Positions 13,426 through 21,311 of a stretch of DNA of 34,014 nt are shown one piece after another. The stretch comes from Deltaproteobacteria bacterium (GTDB lineage: Bacteria > Desulfobacterota > Desulfomonilia > UBA1062). The stretch lies in the NCBI GenBank assembly GCA_022703355.1, contig JAKLDU010000012.1, positions 1 through 34,014 on the forward strand. The letters are read 5' to 3'. The translations under genes and the position numbers were made by a program. The notes beneath the pieces are model-generated. The model worked only from the letters and a program-made list of their open reading frames with translations, searched no databases and was not told the origin of the DNA. Numbering within the stretch: position 1 is the first letter of the stretch; every line of letters begins with the position of its first letter.

Positions 13426-15213
13426 TCACCCCTTGTTTCTGTCCTGCAGACCCTTGAGGAGGTCGCCCAGGTTCGTACCCACCTTTTCGGAACCCTTTTC
13501 GTGGGTCGCCACGGTCCTTTTCTCCTGCGCTTCTTCGAGGGCCTTGATGGAAAGCCCGATCTTCTTCTGCTCCGGGTTCAGGCGGAGAATCATCGCCTCC
13601 ACCTCCTGTCCCACGGACAGCACGCTCGCGAGGTTGTCGATCTTGCCCGAACTCACCTCGGAGATGTGGATCATGCCTTCGACCCCTTCCCTGATCTCCA
13701 CAAAGGCGCCGAAATCGGTGAGCGAGGTGATCCTGCCCTTGACGAGGGAGCCCACGGGGTGCTCGTTGGCAACCTGCTGCCAGGGGTCCGGGCTCAGGTA
13801 CTTGATGCCCAGCGAGAACTTCTCGTTCTCCGGGTCGACGGCAAGCACCTTGGCTTCAACCACATCGCCCTTCTTGTAGAGGTCGCGGGGGTTCTTCACC
13901 TTGGGGTCCCAGGTGAGGTCCGACACGTGGATAAGGCCGTCGATGTCGATGTTTTCGTCGACAGAGACGAACAGCCCGAAATCGGTCACGTTCTTCACGG
14001 TGGCCTTCACCACGGTCCCCGGGGGATAGTAGTCGTAGAGCAGGTCCCAGGGGTTCGGCGAAGCCTGCTTGAGGCCCAGCGAGATCCTCCTGTTGTCCTG
14101 GTCCACGCCCAGAACCACGACGTTCACCTCCTGCCCCTCTACGAGAAGGGTGGAAGGATGCCGCATCCGCTTGGTCCAGAACATCTCGGAGATGTGCACG
14201 AGGCCCTCGACCCCTTCCTCGATCTCCACGAAAGCGCCGTAGTTGGTGATGGAGGTCACCTTGCCGGAGATCTTCTTGCCGATGGGGTAGCGGTACTCGA
14301 GACCCTTCCAGGGGTCTGGCGTAAGCTGCTTGAGGCCCAGCGAGATCTTCTCGGTCTCGGGGTCGAACTCGATGACCTTGACCTGGATCTGGTCGCCCGG
14401 GGCCACCTTGTCCTTCGGGTCCTTGAGCTTGCCCCAGGACATGTCCGTGATATGGAGCAGGCCGTCGATGCCGCCGATGTCCACGAAGGCGCCGTAGGCC
14501 ATGATGTTCTTCACCGTGCCCGTCACCACGTCGTCCTTCTTCAGGGTGGCGATGAGCTTCTTCTTGTTTTCCTCGCGCTTGCGCTCGAGGACCTCGCGGT
14601 GGCTCACCACCACGTTGTTTTTCTTGCGGTTGAACTTGATGATGGACACGTCGATGGTCTGGCCGACCATCTTTTCCAGCTCCGTCTCGGCAACGGGGTT
14701 GAGCGTCGCCTGGGAGGTGGGGAGAAAAGCGGGAATGCCGATGTCCACGGTGAGACCGCCCTTGATCCGCTCGCTCACCTTTCCCCTGATGAAGGTGTGG
14801 TCCTGGTAGGCGACCATGATGTCGTCCCATACCTTGATGCGCCGGGCCTTGTCCTTGCTGAGCCTGATGATGCCCTTGGACGTGTTGATGCTTTCCACGA
14901 GCACCTCGACCTCGTCGCCGATGCCGATGGTCAGTGCGCCGCTGTCGTCGATGAACTCGCGGATGGAGGCCTGGCCCTCCTGCTTCCTGCCGATATCGAT
15001 CATGATATGTTCAGCTCCCACCTGGACGACCGTGCCTGTCACCACGGATCCGGTGGAAACGCGCTTGTCAATGGTTTCTTCGTAGAGGGCCTCGAGCTCC
15101 AGATTCTTTGCAAAATCCCCTGCGTCGTCGACAACGGGCGCGCTCTCCCCTGCTTCCTCCTGAATGGGCTGCTCATCGGTTTGGTTTGTTTTGGTTTCTT
15201 CGTGATTATCCAT
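13426..15213 (-). CDS. rpsA: 30S ribosomal protein S1
   Basis: A 595-residue protein with six S1 RNA-binding (OB-fold) repeats, the standard proteobacterial form that helps mRNA bind the 30S subunit. Repeats open with phrases such as GSVVTGTVVQVG, IRGKVSERIKGGLTVDIG, GTVKNIMAYGAFVDIGGIDG, GKVTSITNYGAFVEIEEGVE, ATVKNVTDFGLFVSVDENID and GRITSLTDFGAFVEIREGVE. Repeats 3-6 carry the canonical GLVHISEM-type ending, while repeats 1-2 are more divergent, as in other S1 proteins. The acidic, Gln/Glu-rich N-terminal ~40 residues look disordered. ATG 15213 has AGGGGGAA 7 nt upstream. The gene is monocistronic: a promoter lies at 15269-15297 and a strong terminator follows. Confidence 0.98.
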   Translation of the reverse strand: MDNHEETKTNQTDEQPIQEEAGESAPVVDDAGDFAKNLELEALYEETIDKRVSTGSVVTGTVVQVGAEHIMIDIGRKQEGQASIREFIDDSGALTIGIGDEVEVLVESINTSKGIIRLSKDKARRIKVWDDIMVAYQDHTFIRGKVSERIKGGLTVDIGIPAFLPTSQATLNPVAETELEKMVGQTIDVSIIKFNRKKNNVVVSHREVLERKREENKKKLIATLKKDDVVTGTVKNIMAYGAFVDIGGIDGLLHITDMSWGKLKDPKDKVAPGDQIQVKVIEFDPETEKISLGLKQLTPDPWKGLEYRYPIGKKISGKVTSITNYGAFVEIEEGVEGLVHISEMFWTKRMRHPSTLLVEGQEVNVVVLGVDQDNRRISLGLKQASPNPWDLLYDYYPPGTVVKATVKNVTDFGLFVSVDENIDIDGLIHVSDLTWDPKVKNPRDLYKKGDVVEAKVLAVDPENEKFSLGIKYLSPDPWQQVANEHPVGSLVKGRITSLTDFGAFVEIREGVEGMIHISEVSSGKIDNLASVLSVGQEVEAMILRLNPEQKKIGLSIKALEEAQEKRTVATHEKGSEKVGTNLGDLLKGLQDRNKG

Positions 15214-15268
15214 AGTTCCGTTCCCCCTGTCCGTCGTTCCTTATTCCTGTTGAGTGATAAGTTGGCAT

Positions 15269-15297
15269 CCTATACAATATAGATATGCAAAACACAA
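15269..15297 (-). promoter_or_regulatory. Probable rpsA promoter
   Basis: On the minus strand TTGTGT (15297-15292) and TATAGG (15274-15269) are separated by 17 bp inside an AT-rich pocket unlike the surrounding GC-rich sequence. It would leave a leader of roughly 50 nt before the rpsA ATG. The hexamers are only 3/6 and 4/6 matches. Confidence 0.4.
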
Positions 15298-15434
15298 GCC
15301 CTTAATGGCGCCGGCGCACGCGGAACAATCCCCTCGATCGAGGCAGGCGGGGGCGCCGGGACGCCGGAGCGGACACCCCGGAAACCAGTGCCCGGAAAGG
15401 CTGCTGCAGGGGGGTGTGATCCGCGGGCGGGGAC

Positions 15435-15860
15435 TCAGTCCAGGGGGTTCTTTTTCTTCTGTATGCTCGAGGGGTCCTTGAGGGCCTTTTCCAGGTCGCC
15501 GAAGACCTTTTTCTTTTCTCCCCCCTCGGAAAGCGACTTTTCGAGCTCCTTGAGCCTGGACTGCCGGCGGTCCTGGAACTGGCTGATCTCCTCGGCCATG
15601 CGCGGGGCCTCTCCCTCCCGGGGCAGGGACTCGATCCTGGCATGGTCCCCGATGCCGTACCGGCACTCCGCACCCGAGACGATCATGGTCGCAATGTTCT
15701 CGTCCACGAGCTTCCGGGACAGGAGCGAGAGCTCCTCCTCGGACATCTTCAGGGTGTCCGAAAGATCCTTCAGGGCGGGCGGGCGCCCGTGCAGATGCTC
15801 GAAGACCCGGATCCCCGCTATGAACACGTGCGCCGACTGGTACATGCTCCTGGAACTCAT
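15435..15860 (-). CDS. Uncharacterised 141-residue protein with winged-helix-like N-terminal half
   Basis: I do not recognise this family. From ATG 15860 the protein reads MSSRSMYQSAHVF. Residues ~10-65 look like a helix-turn-helix fold: a helix (VFIAGIRVFEHLHG), a PPALKDLSDTLKMSEEELSLLSRKL pair of helices with the spacing of a MarR/ArsR-like domain, and a strand pair (IATMIVSGAECRYGIGD). Residues 70-141 are highly charged and probably coiled-coil (MAEEISQFQDRRQSRLKELEKSLSEGG). No membrane segment is seen. The start is uncertain because neither this ATG nor the in-frame ATG at 15902 has a clear ribosome site. It lies upstream of rpsA on the same strand with ~220 bp between, and is divergent from the LysM gene. 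Confidence 0.65.
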   Translation of the reverse strand: MSSRSMYQSAHVFIAGIRVFEHLHGRPPALKDLSDTLKMSEEELSLLSRKLVDENIATMIVSGAECRYGIGDHARIESLPREGEAPRMAEEISQFQDRRQSRLKELEKSLSEGGEKKKVFGDLEKALKDPSSIQKKKNPLD

Positions 15861-15921
15861 GAGCCCGTTGTAGCGCAAAGCCCGGCCCTGCGCAATCCTC
15901 ATTCCTCATTTAAGAATAACC

Positions 15922-15951
15922 TTGACAGAACCGATACATCTTTCAAATAAT
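15922..15951 (+). promoter_or_regulatory. Strong sigma-70-type promoter of the LysM gene
   Basis: TTGACA (15922-15927, 6/6) and AATAAT (15946-15951, 5/6) are separated by 18 bp. Transcription would begin near 15958, just before the ribosome-binding site at 15960-15967. Confidence 0.8.
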
Positions 15952-15959
15952 CATGCTCC

Positions 15960-15967
15960 AAGGAGGG
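15960..15967 (+). promoter_or_regulatory. Shine-Dalgarno site that fixes a TTG start for the LysM gene
   Basis: AAGGAGGG lies 6 nt before TTG 15974. The alternative ATG at 15953 is upstream of this site and at or before the expected transcription start, so it cannot be the initiation codon. Confidence 0.8.
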
Positions 15968-15973
15968 TTTATT

Positions 15974-16951
15974 TTGAAAAAAACAGCCTCTCTCATAATC
16001 GGACTGCTCCTTCTTTCCTTTGCAGCCACGTCCCTATGGGCACAAGATACCGTCCACGTTGTCAAGAAAGGAGACACCCTCTGGGACATCACCAGACATT
16101 ACCTGGCGAACCCCTGGAAGTGGCCCGTCGTCTGGTCGAACAACGAGGACATCACGAACCCTCATCTCATCTATCCCGGTGACCGCGTGATCATCTCCAC
16201 CAACGGCGGGAAAACCACCATCACCATCGTCCCGGCCAAGGGCGGAGAGGCTTCCGTGTACACCCCCGCTGGGGCAGCCGGGGTGAAGAGCAAGACCTTC
16301 ATGCTTTCGCCCCAGTATTCCTCCTATGTCTACAGCCCCACCCCCCTGACCGGGTCCGGCACCGTGGCCGCGAAGGTGGAGCAGGGAGAGCTTGCAGCAC
16401 GGGAGGAAGGCATCCTCATTACGTCGACAGGCGGTCTTGCCACGGGCAAGTACGTAAGCATCATGACCAAGATCACCGAAGCCAGGGACAAGGACGGGAT
16501 CAGGGGCTACCTGTACAAGACCGTGGGCATCGCGCGGGTGGACAAATCCCAGGGAAACCTGTACAAGGCCACCGTGGTTGATTCCAGCCAGGAAATTCGC
16601 AAGGGCGACCTCGCGTTCGTCGATGCCAGACCCGTCGCACCGGTGAAAATCAACCTGTACGAACCCTCCCTCAAGGAAAGCGGCCGGGTGATCGATCTTT
16701 CCGGCGGGATCGTGCAGGGCAGCACCTACCTGGATATCATTTTCCTGAACCTCGGCAAACGTGACGGTGTGGAACAAGGCGCCCTCGTGTCGGTCTACAA
16801 AGAGCTTTCCGTTGAAGGGGAAAAGGACACCATCCAGGATTACCGGGGGAATGCACTGGTTATCCAGGCGCTCGACGACTCCTGCCTGGCCCTGGTTACG
16901 GAGTCCCTGGTTCCCATCCAGAGAGATTTCGTGGTGCTCGGCGCGCAGTAG
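15974..16951 (+). CDS. Exported LysM-domain protein
   Basis: A 325-residue secreted protein starting at TTG 15974. Residues 1-23 form a signal peptide (MKKT, a hydrophobic core, then cleavage after SLWA). The LysM domain spans about 27-76, with VHVVKKGDTLWDITRHYL and NPHLIYPGDRVII, and should bind peptidoglycan. The remaining ~240 residues have no membrane segment and are rich in beta-strand-like sequence (GKYVSIMTKITEARDKDG, GDLAFVDARPVAPVKINLY, LVSVYKEL). This resembles proteobacterial periplasmic LysM proteins with a long C-terminal domain of unknown role. It has its own strong promoter and terminator, so it is an independent, probably well-expressed envelope protein. Confidence 0.9.
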   Translation: MKKTASLIIGLLLLSFAATSLWAQDTVHVVKKGDTLWDITRHYLANPWKWPVVWSNNEDITNPHLIYPGDRVIISTNGGKTTITIVPAKGGEASVYTPAGAAGVKSKTFMLSPQYSSYVYSPTPLTGSGTVAAKVEQGELAAREEGILITSTGGLATGKYVSIMTKITEARDKDGIRGYLYKTVGIARVDKSQGNLYKATVVDSSQEIRKGDLAFVDARPVAPVKINLYEPSLKESGRVIDLSGGIVQGSTYLDIIFLNLGKRDGVEQGALVSVYKELSVEGEKDTIQDYRGNALVIQALDDSCLALVTESLVPIQRDFVVLGAQ

Positions 16952-16978
16952 CGGACGGAAAGAACCTGAAGACGCACA

Positions 16979-17007
16979 GGCCTCCCTGCCCGCAGGGGGG
17001 CCTTTTT
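16979..17007 (+). terminator. Intrinsic terminator of the LysM gene
   Basis: GGCCTCCCTG (16979-16988) pairs with CAGGGGGGCC (16993-17002), ten pairs with one G-T wobble, around a CCCG loop, and is followed by TTTTT (17003-17007). It begins 28 nt after the stop codon. Confidence 0.9.
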
Positions 17008-17020
17008 CATGCTCCCGGCT

Positions 17021-17332
17021 TCAGCCGGGAATCCCCAGATGTGACAGGTACAGGTCCAGCCCCTTGCCGTCGATGCGGGTGAAAGCGATCCCCATGCCCG
17101 CGCCGTTCTTCCGGACAACGCGCCCCTGAACCCAGATGATCTTGCCCAGGTCTTCCACGTCGATGCTGGCGGTCATGAATTCGTTCACGGGACCGGGGGG
17201 GCTGCTGGTGACGATAAAGGCCCCGCCCCGGCTGATGTTGCTCACCCGGCCGATCTTGTACGCGTACCCCGTGTCGCGGTACGCGATCCTGATGTTCACC
17301 CTGACCCGCTCGTGCGCCCTGTGCTCATCCAT
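17021..17332 (-). CDS. PilZ-domain protein (cyclic di-GMP receptor)
   Basis: A 103-residue single-domain PilZ protein. Both ligand motifs are present: R5-x3-R9 (RAHER) and N32-x-S34-x2-G37 (NISRGG). GKIIWVQGRVVRKNGAGMGIAF is the usual end of the barrel. PilZ proteins bind cyclic di-GMP and control motility, exopolysaccharide or secretion. I chose ATG 17332 because it begins just before the RxxxR motif; the frame is open further upstream to 17437, but that part overlaps the promoter. An in-frame TTG at 17407 lies at the expected transcription start and is a less likely alternative. The same window encodes an HD-GYP protein that could degrade the same messenger. Confidence 0.88.
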   Translation of the reverse strand: MDEHRAHERVRVNIRIAYRDTGYAYKIGRVSNISRGGAFIVTSSPPGPVNEFMTASIDVEDLGKIIWVQGRVVRKNGAGMGIAFTRIDGKGLDLYLSHLGIPG

Positions 17333-17413
17333 GAAGCATGAAACCCTTCGCCCCGTCTGAAAGGCGTCGTGAGAAACTGCCGGGGAAAAGATGAACTCCC
17401 CCGGCAACTCCCC

Positions 17414-17444
17414 ATTATATAACTGAAAAGGGGACAATGTTCAA
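17414..17444 (-). promoter_or_regulatory. Promoter of the PilZ gene
   Basis: On the minus strand TTGAAC (17444-17439) is followed by overlapping -10 candidates: TATATA (17421-17416, 17-bp spacer) and TATAAT (17419-17414, 19-bp spacer). It would give a ~75-nt leader. Confidence 0.6.
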
Positions 17445-17520
17445 GGCAGCCCTGCGATCGGTGCGGGGTCATGCATCTAATCGGCTGATATCACGACAGG
17501 ATGCCCTGGCCAACACTGCG

Positions 17521-17550
17521 TTGACACCCCGGGTTCAATTAGGATATATG
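17521..17550 (+). promoter_or_regulatory. Promoter of hpt with the -10 box 8 nt before the start codon
   Basis: TTGACA (17521-17526, 6/6) and TATATG (17545-17550, 4/6) are 18 bp apart. The predicted transcription start (~17556-17558) is 1-3 nt from ATG 17559, and no Shine-Dalgarno site precedes the gene. Confidence 0.6.
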
Positions 17551-17558
17551 ACGAATCC

Positions 17559-18098
17559 ATGAAGGTGTTGTTTCCTGCCAGCGTAATCACCCAAAGGGTC
17601 CGGGAGCTGGGGAAAAAGATAACGTCCGAATACCAGGGGAAAGATCTTTACATCGTCGCCGTGCTCAAGGGCGGCTTCATGTTCGCCTCCGATCTCGTGC
17701 GCTGCGTGGACCTTCCCATCAGGATCGAGTTCGTCCGCCTCTCGAGCTATGGCTGCTCCGACAGCCCCCAGCATGAGGTGAGGATCCTGAGCGACATCGA
17801 AGGGACGATCACCGGCAGGCACGTGCTCATCGTGGATGACATCATGGACACCGGCCACAGCCTCGTGGCTTTCAGAAAGCACCTCGAAGGGAAAAATCCC
17901 GCCTCGGTAAAGATCTGCACCATGATCGACAAGACGTGCCGCAGGGAGGGTCCGATCCGGCCCGATTACTGCGGGTTCAGGATAGAAGACGGTTTCATCG
18001 TCGGATATGGACTTGACTATGCTGAAGACTACAGGGCCCTTCCGGACATATACGTGATCGAGCCCGCAGACAGCCAGCGCGAGGAGGAACACCCTTGA
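17559..18098 (+). CDS. hpt: Hypoxanthine phosphoribosyltransferase
   Basis: A 179-residue purine salvage enzyme that transfers phosphoribose from PRPP to hypoxanthine (and usually guanine). The PRPP-binding motif VLIVDDIMDTGHSL is at 89-102, AVLKGGFMFASDL (34-46) supplies the PPi loop, FVRLSSYG (58-65) is the flexible loop, and PDYCGFRIEDGFIVGYGLDY (ending near 160) is the base-binding end. The start at ATG 17559 is fixed by the family N-terminus (MKVLFPASVITQRVRELG), although it has no ribosome site. The stop overlaps the next start (TTGA), so it leads an operon with the zinc-ribbon gene. Confidence 0.96.
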   Translation: MKVLFPASVITQRVRELGKKITSEYQGKDLYIVAVLKGGFMFASDLVRCVDLPIRIEFVRLSSYGCSDSPQHEVRILSDIEGTITGRHVLIVDDIMDTGHSLVAFRKHLEGKNPASVKICTMIDKTCRREGPIRPDYCGFRIEDGFIVGYGLDYAEDYRALPDIYVIEPADSQREEEHP

Positions 18099-19039
18099 CC
18101 GTCATCGAATGCCCGAAATGCGGCAGCAAGTTCAAGATCGGGAAAACCGTCCTCGCCAGGCAGACCATCAAGATGCGCTGCAGTGTCTGCTCCCACGTCT
18201 TCACCTATTCCCTGAAGGAAACTGACGCCATCGAAAGCGCCTTCGACGAGCTCATCGGGTCGAAGGACGGCGCGCTCCGGGAAAATCCCCTGCAGGAAGC
18301 CCCGTCCGATGTCCCCGGGGAAAACCGGCCCGCGGAAACCGGACTCGCCGGCATCATCGAGTCCCCGGAGCCGGAGGAGGAAAAGCCGCAGGATGGTATG
18401 CCCGGGGCCGAAGAGGTTCAGCCCGAGTCGGTCATACGGGAGATCGACACGATCCTCGGCGCAAGCGAGGCGCTGCCAGGCGAAGAGGTACAGCCCCGGG
18501 AAACGGCCCCGGCCAAAGGCTCTTCCCTCAAAACCAAAGCGGTCGTCGCCCTGGTGGTGTTAGCGGTCGCCGCACTGGGCGTTCTGGCTGCGAGGCTCGT
18601 CATGCCGTCTCTGGGTAAAGGGGAAAAAGAGCTCGAGACCCCGACCCTCGAGAGGGGACCCTTCTTCTCCATCCCCGACGGGAGCGTCACCTACGAGATC
18701 CTCGCCAACGACAACGAGGGTTCCGTCCTCGTGGTCAAGGGCGTCATCAGGAAGCTCACGACAAAGCCCCTCAAATCGATCCTGGTGGAGGCGCGGGTGT
18801 ACGACCAGGTCAGCACACTCATGGAAAGCAGAACCGCATATGCGGGTATCGTTCCCGAGTCCATGGAGCTCATGCGGCAGAAGAGCTCCGACATAGACCT
18901 CCTGCTCACGGCGGAGCCCCGGACCCTCGGGGTGCTGGAGACACAGCAGGACATCCCGTTCGCGGTGGCCTTCTTCGGCAAGCCCGCGCGGGAGGGCACC
19001 TCGTTCAAGGTCGAGGTGAAGGAATTCCACTGGAAATAG
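18095..19039 (+). CDS. Zinc-ribbon membrane protein with DUF3426-like C-terminal domain
   Basis: A 314-residue protein starting at TTG 18095, which overlaps the hpt stop; GAGGAGG (18081-18087) is 7 nt upstream. An MJ0042-type zinc ribbon is at the N-terminus, with C6-x2-C9 and C29-x2-C32 (IECPKCGSKFKIG, MRCSVCSHVF). A long acidic, Pro/Glu-rich linker (45-145) leads to one membrane helix at about 148-170. The C-terminal ~140 residues resemble the DUF3426 domain (VLVVKGVIRKLTTKPLKSILV, VEARVYDQ, PFAVAFFGKP). The usual arrangement places the ribbon in the cytoplasm and the DUF3426 domain outside. Its function is unknown; a link between purine salvage and this protein is only positional. Confidence 0.85.
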   Translation: MTVIECPKCGSKFKIGKTVLARQTIKMRCSVCSHVFTYSLKETDAIESAFDELIGSKDGALRENPLQEAPSDVPGENRPAETGLAGIIESPEPEEEKPQDGMPGAEEVQPESVIREIDTILGASEALPGEEVQPRETAPAKGSSLKTKAVVALVVLAVAALGVLAARLVMPSLGKGEKELETPTLERGPFFSIPDGSVTYEILANDNEGSVLVVKGVIRKLTTKPLKSILVEARVYDQVSTLMESRTAYAGIVPESMELMRQKSSDIDLLLTAEPRTLGVLETQQDIPFAVAFFGKPAREGTSFKVEVKEFHWK

Positions 19040-19159
19040 GCCGGTCGAAAAGCCTCCCGGAGGCCTGTCCGCAGTTGGTTCTTCCGCGGGTGGGCCATGT
19101 GGCGGGCTCCGGCGGTCATTCTCCAGGAAGCTGACGGAAACGGGATTATCTCTATCTCT

Positions 19160-19573
19160 ATGCGGATAATGGGAATCGACTACGGGACGAAGCGGATCGG
19201 GGTGGCTGTCAGCGACCCGTCGTGCACTATGGCCCACCCCCTGGACATCGTCCTGGTGAGGGAGGACGGCTCCCACATCGAATCCCTGAGAAAGATCGCC
19301 CGCGACTACCAGGTGGACAGGGTTGTCGTCGGCCTTCCCTTCAACATGGATGGGGACATGGGGGAGAGCGCGCTGAAGGTGGCGCGCTGGTCGGAGGACC
19401 TCTGCAGGCAGCTGGACCTGCCTGTGGAGCTCTGGGACGAGAGGCTCACCACGTCTGAGGCCCACGAGATCCTCATGCACCTCAAGGTGAAGGGCCCCAA
19501 GCGCAGGCAGATCGTGGACAAGATCGCCGCGAGCATCATCCTGAAAAGCTATCTGGATGCACGGCAGCCATGA
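19160..19573 (+). CDS. ruvX: Putative pre-16S rRNA nuclease / Holliday junction resolvase RuvX (YqgF)
   Basis: A 137-residue RNase H-fold protein. GIDYGTKRIGVAVSD (5-19) holds the first catalytic Asp (D7), VVVGLPFNMDGDMG the second family motif, LWDERLTTSEAHEIL the acidic third motif, and VDKIAASIIL the last Asp. Family members process the 5' end of 16S rRNA. I chose ATG 19160 because the RNase H fold begins there; the frame is open upstream to 19097, but that extension lacks conserved sequence. Ribosome-site support is weak. The stop overlaps the mltG start (ATGA), a common pairing in bacteria. Confidence 0.92.
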   Translation: MRIMGIDYGTKRIGVAVSDPSCTMAHPLDIVLVREDGSHIESLRKIARDYQVDRVVVGLPFNMDGDMGESALKVARWSEDLCRQLDLPVELWDERLTTSEAHEILMHLKVKGPKRRQIVDKIAASIILKSYLDARQP

Positions 19574-20598
19574 AGAAGCGGTCCCGTTCGAGATCAGGCA
19601 TGAGAAAGCTTTCTACCGGCCTCCTGGTCCTTCTCACCTGCGCCCTCGTCATTGTCGTCACTCACACGTACATCTTCCTCATCACCCCCAGGACGCCGCC
19701 CAGGCCGCTCATGATCGACATAAGGCCCGGGATGAGCGCGTGGCAGATCTCCAGGGAGCTGGAGAGGCAGGGGATCATCACGGACAAGACCATGTTCATG
19801 GCGTGCGCCGTCCTCACGGGCAAGGTGACGCACCTGCAGGCAGGCTCCTACGTGTTCGAAGGCACGCACTATCCCTTCGACATCGTCTCCATCCTCTTCA
19901 AGGGCCGGACCCTGAAGTACCGCATTACCATCCCGGAGGGATCGACCATCTACGACGTGGGGGCCATCGTGGCCGAAACGGGCCTCCTGAGCAAGTCTGA
20001 CTTCGTCAGGATCGCCACCAGCCCCGCCACCACGGAGTTCTTCGGCATCGAGGTGCCCACCATGGAGGGCTTTCTCTACCCGGACACCTACTTCCTCGCC
20101 CCCCACATGACCTCGCTGGAGATCATGGCCAAGATGGTGAACCGCTTCAACGAGGCCTGCCCGGCGAACATCAGGGAGCGCTCAAAAGAGCTGGGGATGA
20201 CCATGCCCGAGGTGGTCACGCTGGCGTCCATCATCCAGAAGGAGGCGGTGACCGCAAGCGAAAAGCCCGTCATCGCGTCCGTCTTCCACAACCGGCTCAA
20301 GAGGAACATGCCTCTGCAGTCTGACCCCACGGCGGTGTACGGGATCGACGGCTTCCGGCGCAGGATCCTGCCCGAAGACCTCAGGCGCGTCTCGCCGTAC
20401 AACACCTACCGCGTCCAGGGACTGCCCCCGGGGCCCATCTGCAGCCCTGACGCCAGGTCCATCCACGCGGCCCTGTGGCCGGCCAGGACAGGGTACATGT
20501 TCTTCGTCTCCAGGGGCAACGGCAGGCACTATTTTTCCCGGACGTACGAGGAGCACGCCCAGGCCATCCAGATGAGCAACGCCGCTCCCCCCAGGTAG
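19570..20598 (+). CDS. mltG: Endolytic murein transglycosylase MltG
   Basis: A 342-residue YceG/MltG enzyme that cuts newly made glycan strands in peptidoglycan, probably ending polymerisation. A basic N-terminus is followed by one membrane helix (about 14-37). A LysM-like region (IDIRPGMSAWQISRELERQG) leads into the catalytic domain with TMEGFLYPDTYFLAP (164-178), the active-site Glu225 in ASIIQKEA, VFHNRLKRNMPLQSDPTAVYG, and YNTYRVQGLPPGPICSP. The length and motifs are complete. It overlaps ruvX by 4 bp (ATGA). Together with rodA and the LysM protein it makes cell-wall growth a theme of the window. Confidence 0.96.
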   Translation: MKKRSRSRSGMRKLSTGLLVLLTCALVIVVTHTYIFLITPRTPPRPLMIDIRPGMSAWQISRELERQGIITDKTMFMACAVLTGKVTHLQAGSYVFEGTHYPFDIVSILFKGRTLKYRITIPEGSTIYDVGAIVAETGLLSKSDFVRIATSPATTEFFGIEVPTMEGFLYPDTYFLAPHMTSLEIMAKMVNRFNEACPANIRERSKELGMTMPEVVTLASIIQKEAVTASEKPVIASVFHNRLKRNMPLQSDPTAVYGIDGFRRRILPEDLRRVSPYNTYRVQGLPPGPICSPDARSIHAALWPARTGYMFFVSRGNGRHYFSRTYEEHAQAIQMSNAAPPR

Positions 20599-20684
20599 CC
20601 TCTCTTCCCCCCTGCCGCCAGGGTTCCGGGGCATCCGGCAGGCCATTATTCCCACTCAAGTTCTCCTTCTGCGAATTCGATATG

Positions 20685-20690
20685 AAGGAG
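20685..20690 (+). promoter_or_regulatory. Ribosome-binding site deciding the start of the first response regulator
   Basis: AAGGAG lies inside the reading frame just after ATG 20682, abuts ATG 20691, and is 9 nt before TTG 20700. Only the TTG has normal spacing. Confidence 0.5.
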
Positions 20691-20699
20691 ATGGACCGC

Positions 20700-21311
20700 T
20701 TGCGAGCAGCCGTCATCGACGACGATGCAGGAATACTCGACCTCATAGAGCAGATACTCAGGGAAGAGGGCCTCGACACGAACCGCTACCAGCAGGTGGA
20801 AGAGCTGCTTGACCAGCTTGAAGGGTACGACTTCGACCTCATCATCTCGGACCTGATGCTGCCGGGCATGAGCGGCCTGGATCTGCTCGACGAGCTCGCG
20901 GCGCGAAGAAAGGAAATCCCGGTGGTGATCATCACCGGGTACGCGTCTCTGGATTCGGCCATCGAGGCGGTGAACCGGGGGGCCTTCTCCTACATAAAGA
21001 AGCCCTTCACCATCGAGGAGATCCGGTTCATCATCACCCGCCTGAGGCAGCGGCGGGAGCATGTGAAGGAAATGAACGCACTGAAGGATCAGGTGAGGAT
21101 GCTTACGGAAAAACTCGTGAAGGAAGGACAGGCCGGGAGCCAGGGCGCTATCGCAGCCACGATACAGCCGTTTTCCCTTTTCCAGGAAAGCACGGATGTG
21201 AACAAGGCCCTTTCCGCCATCGAATATCTCGGGAGGCTCAAATCCGGCGGAATCATCTCAGAGAAGGAATTCGGCGAATACAAAGGCAGAATCCTCAAAA
21301 GGATCGTATGA
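20700..21311 (+). CDS. Response regulator receiver with SHOCT-like C-terminus
   Basis: A 203-residue protein if it starts at TTG 20700 (ATG 20682 or 20691 are alternatives). The receiver domain (1-~118) has the acidic triad (D7-D9), phospho-acceptor Asp51 in ISDLMLPGMSG, the Thr in VVIITGYASL and the Lys in YIKKPF, so it should be active. A charged helix follows (REHVKEMNALKDQVRMLTEKLVKEG). The last ~35 residues (ALSAIEYLGRLKSGG, IISEKEFGEYKGRIL) match the SHOCT pattern of two short helices around a G-[IV]-[IL]-[ST]-x-x-E-F turn. There is no DNA-binding or enzymatic output domain. Its stop overlaps the next regulator (ATGA), so the two are coupled. The role is probably protein-protein signalling. 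Confidence 0.85.
   Translation: MRAAVIDDDAGILDLIEQILREEGLDTNRYQQVEELLDQLEGYDFDLIISDLMLPGMSGLDLLDELAARRKEIPVVIITGYASLDSAIEAVNRGAFSYIKKPFTIEEIRFIITRLRQRREHVKEMNALKDQVRMLTEKLVKEGQAGSQGAIAATIQPFSLFQESTDVNKALSAIEYLGRLKSGGIISEKEFGEYKGRILKRIV

Noticed and set aside
15241-15440. A short Cys-rich reading (CLDRGDCSACAG, then LCFAYLYCIGC) on the minus strand before rpsA
   Set aside because: It has no plausible start, runs out of the frame of the gene upstream, and covers the probable rpsA promoter. The cysteines look accidental.
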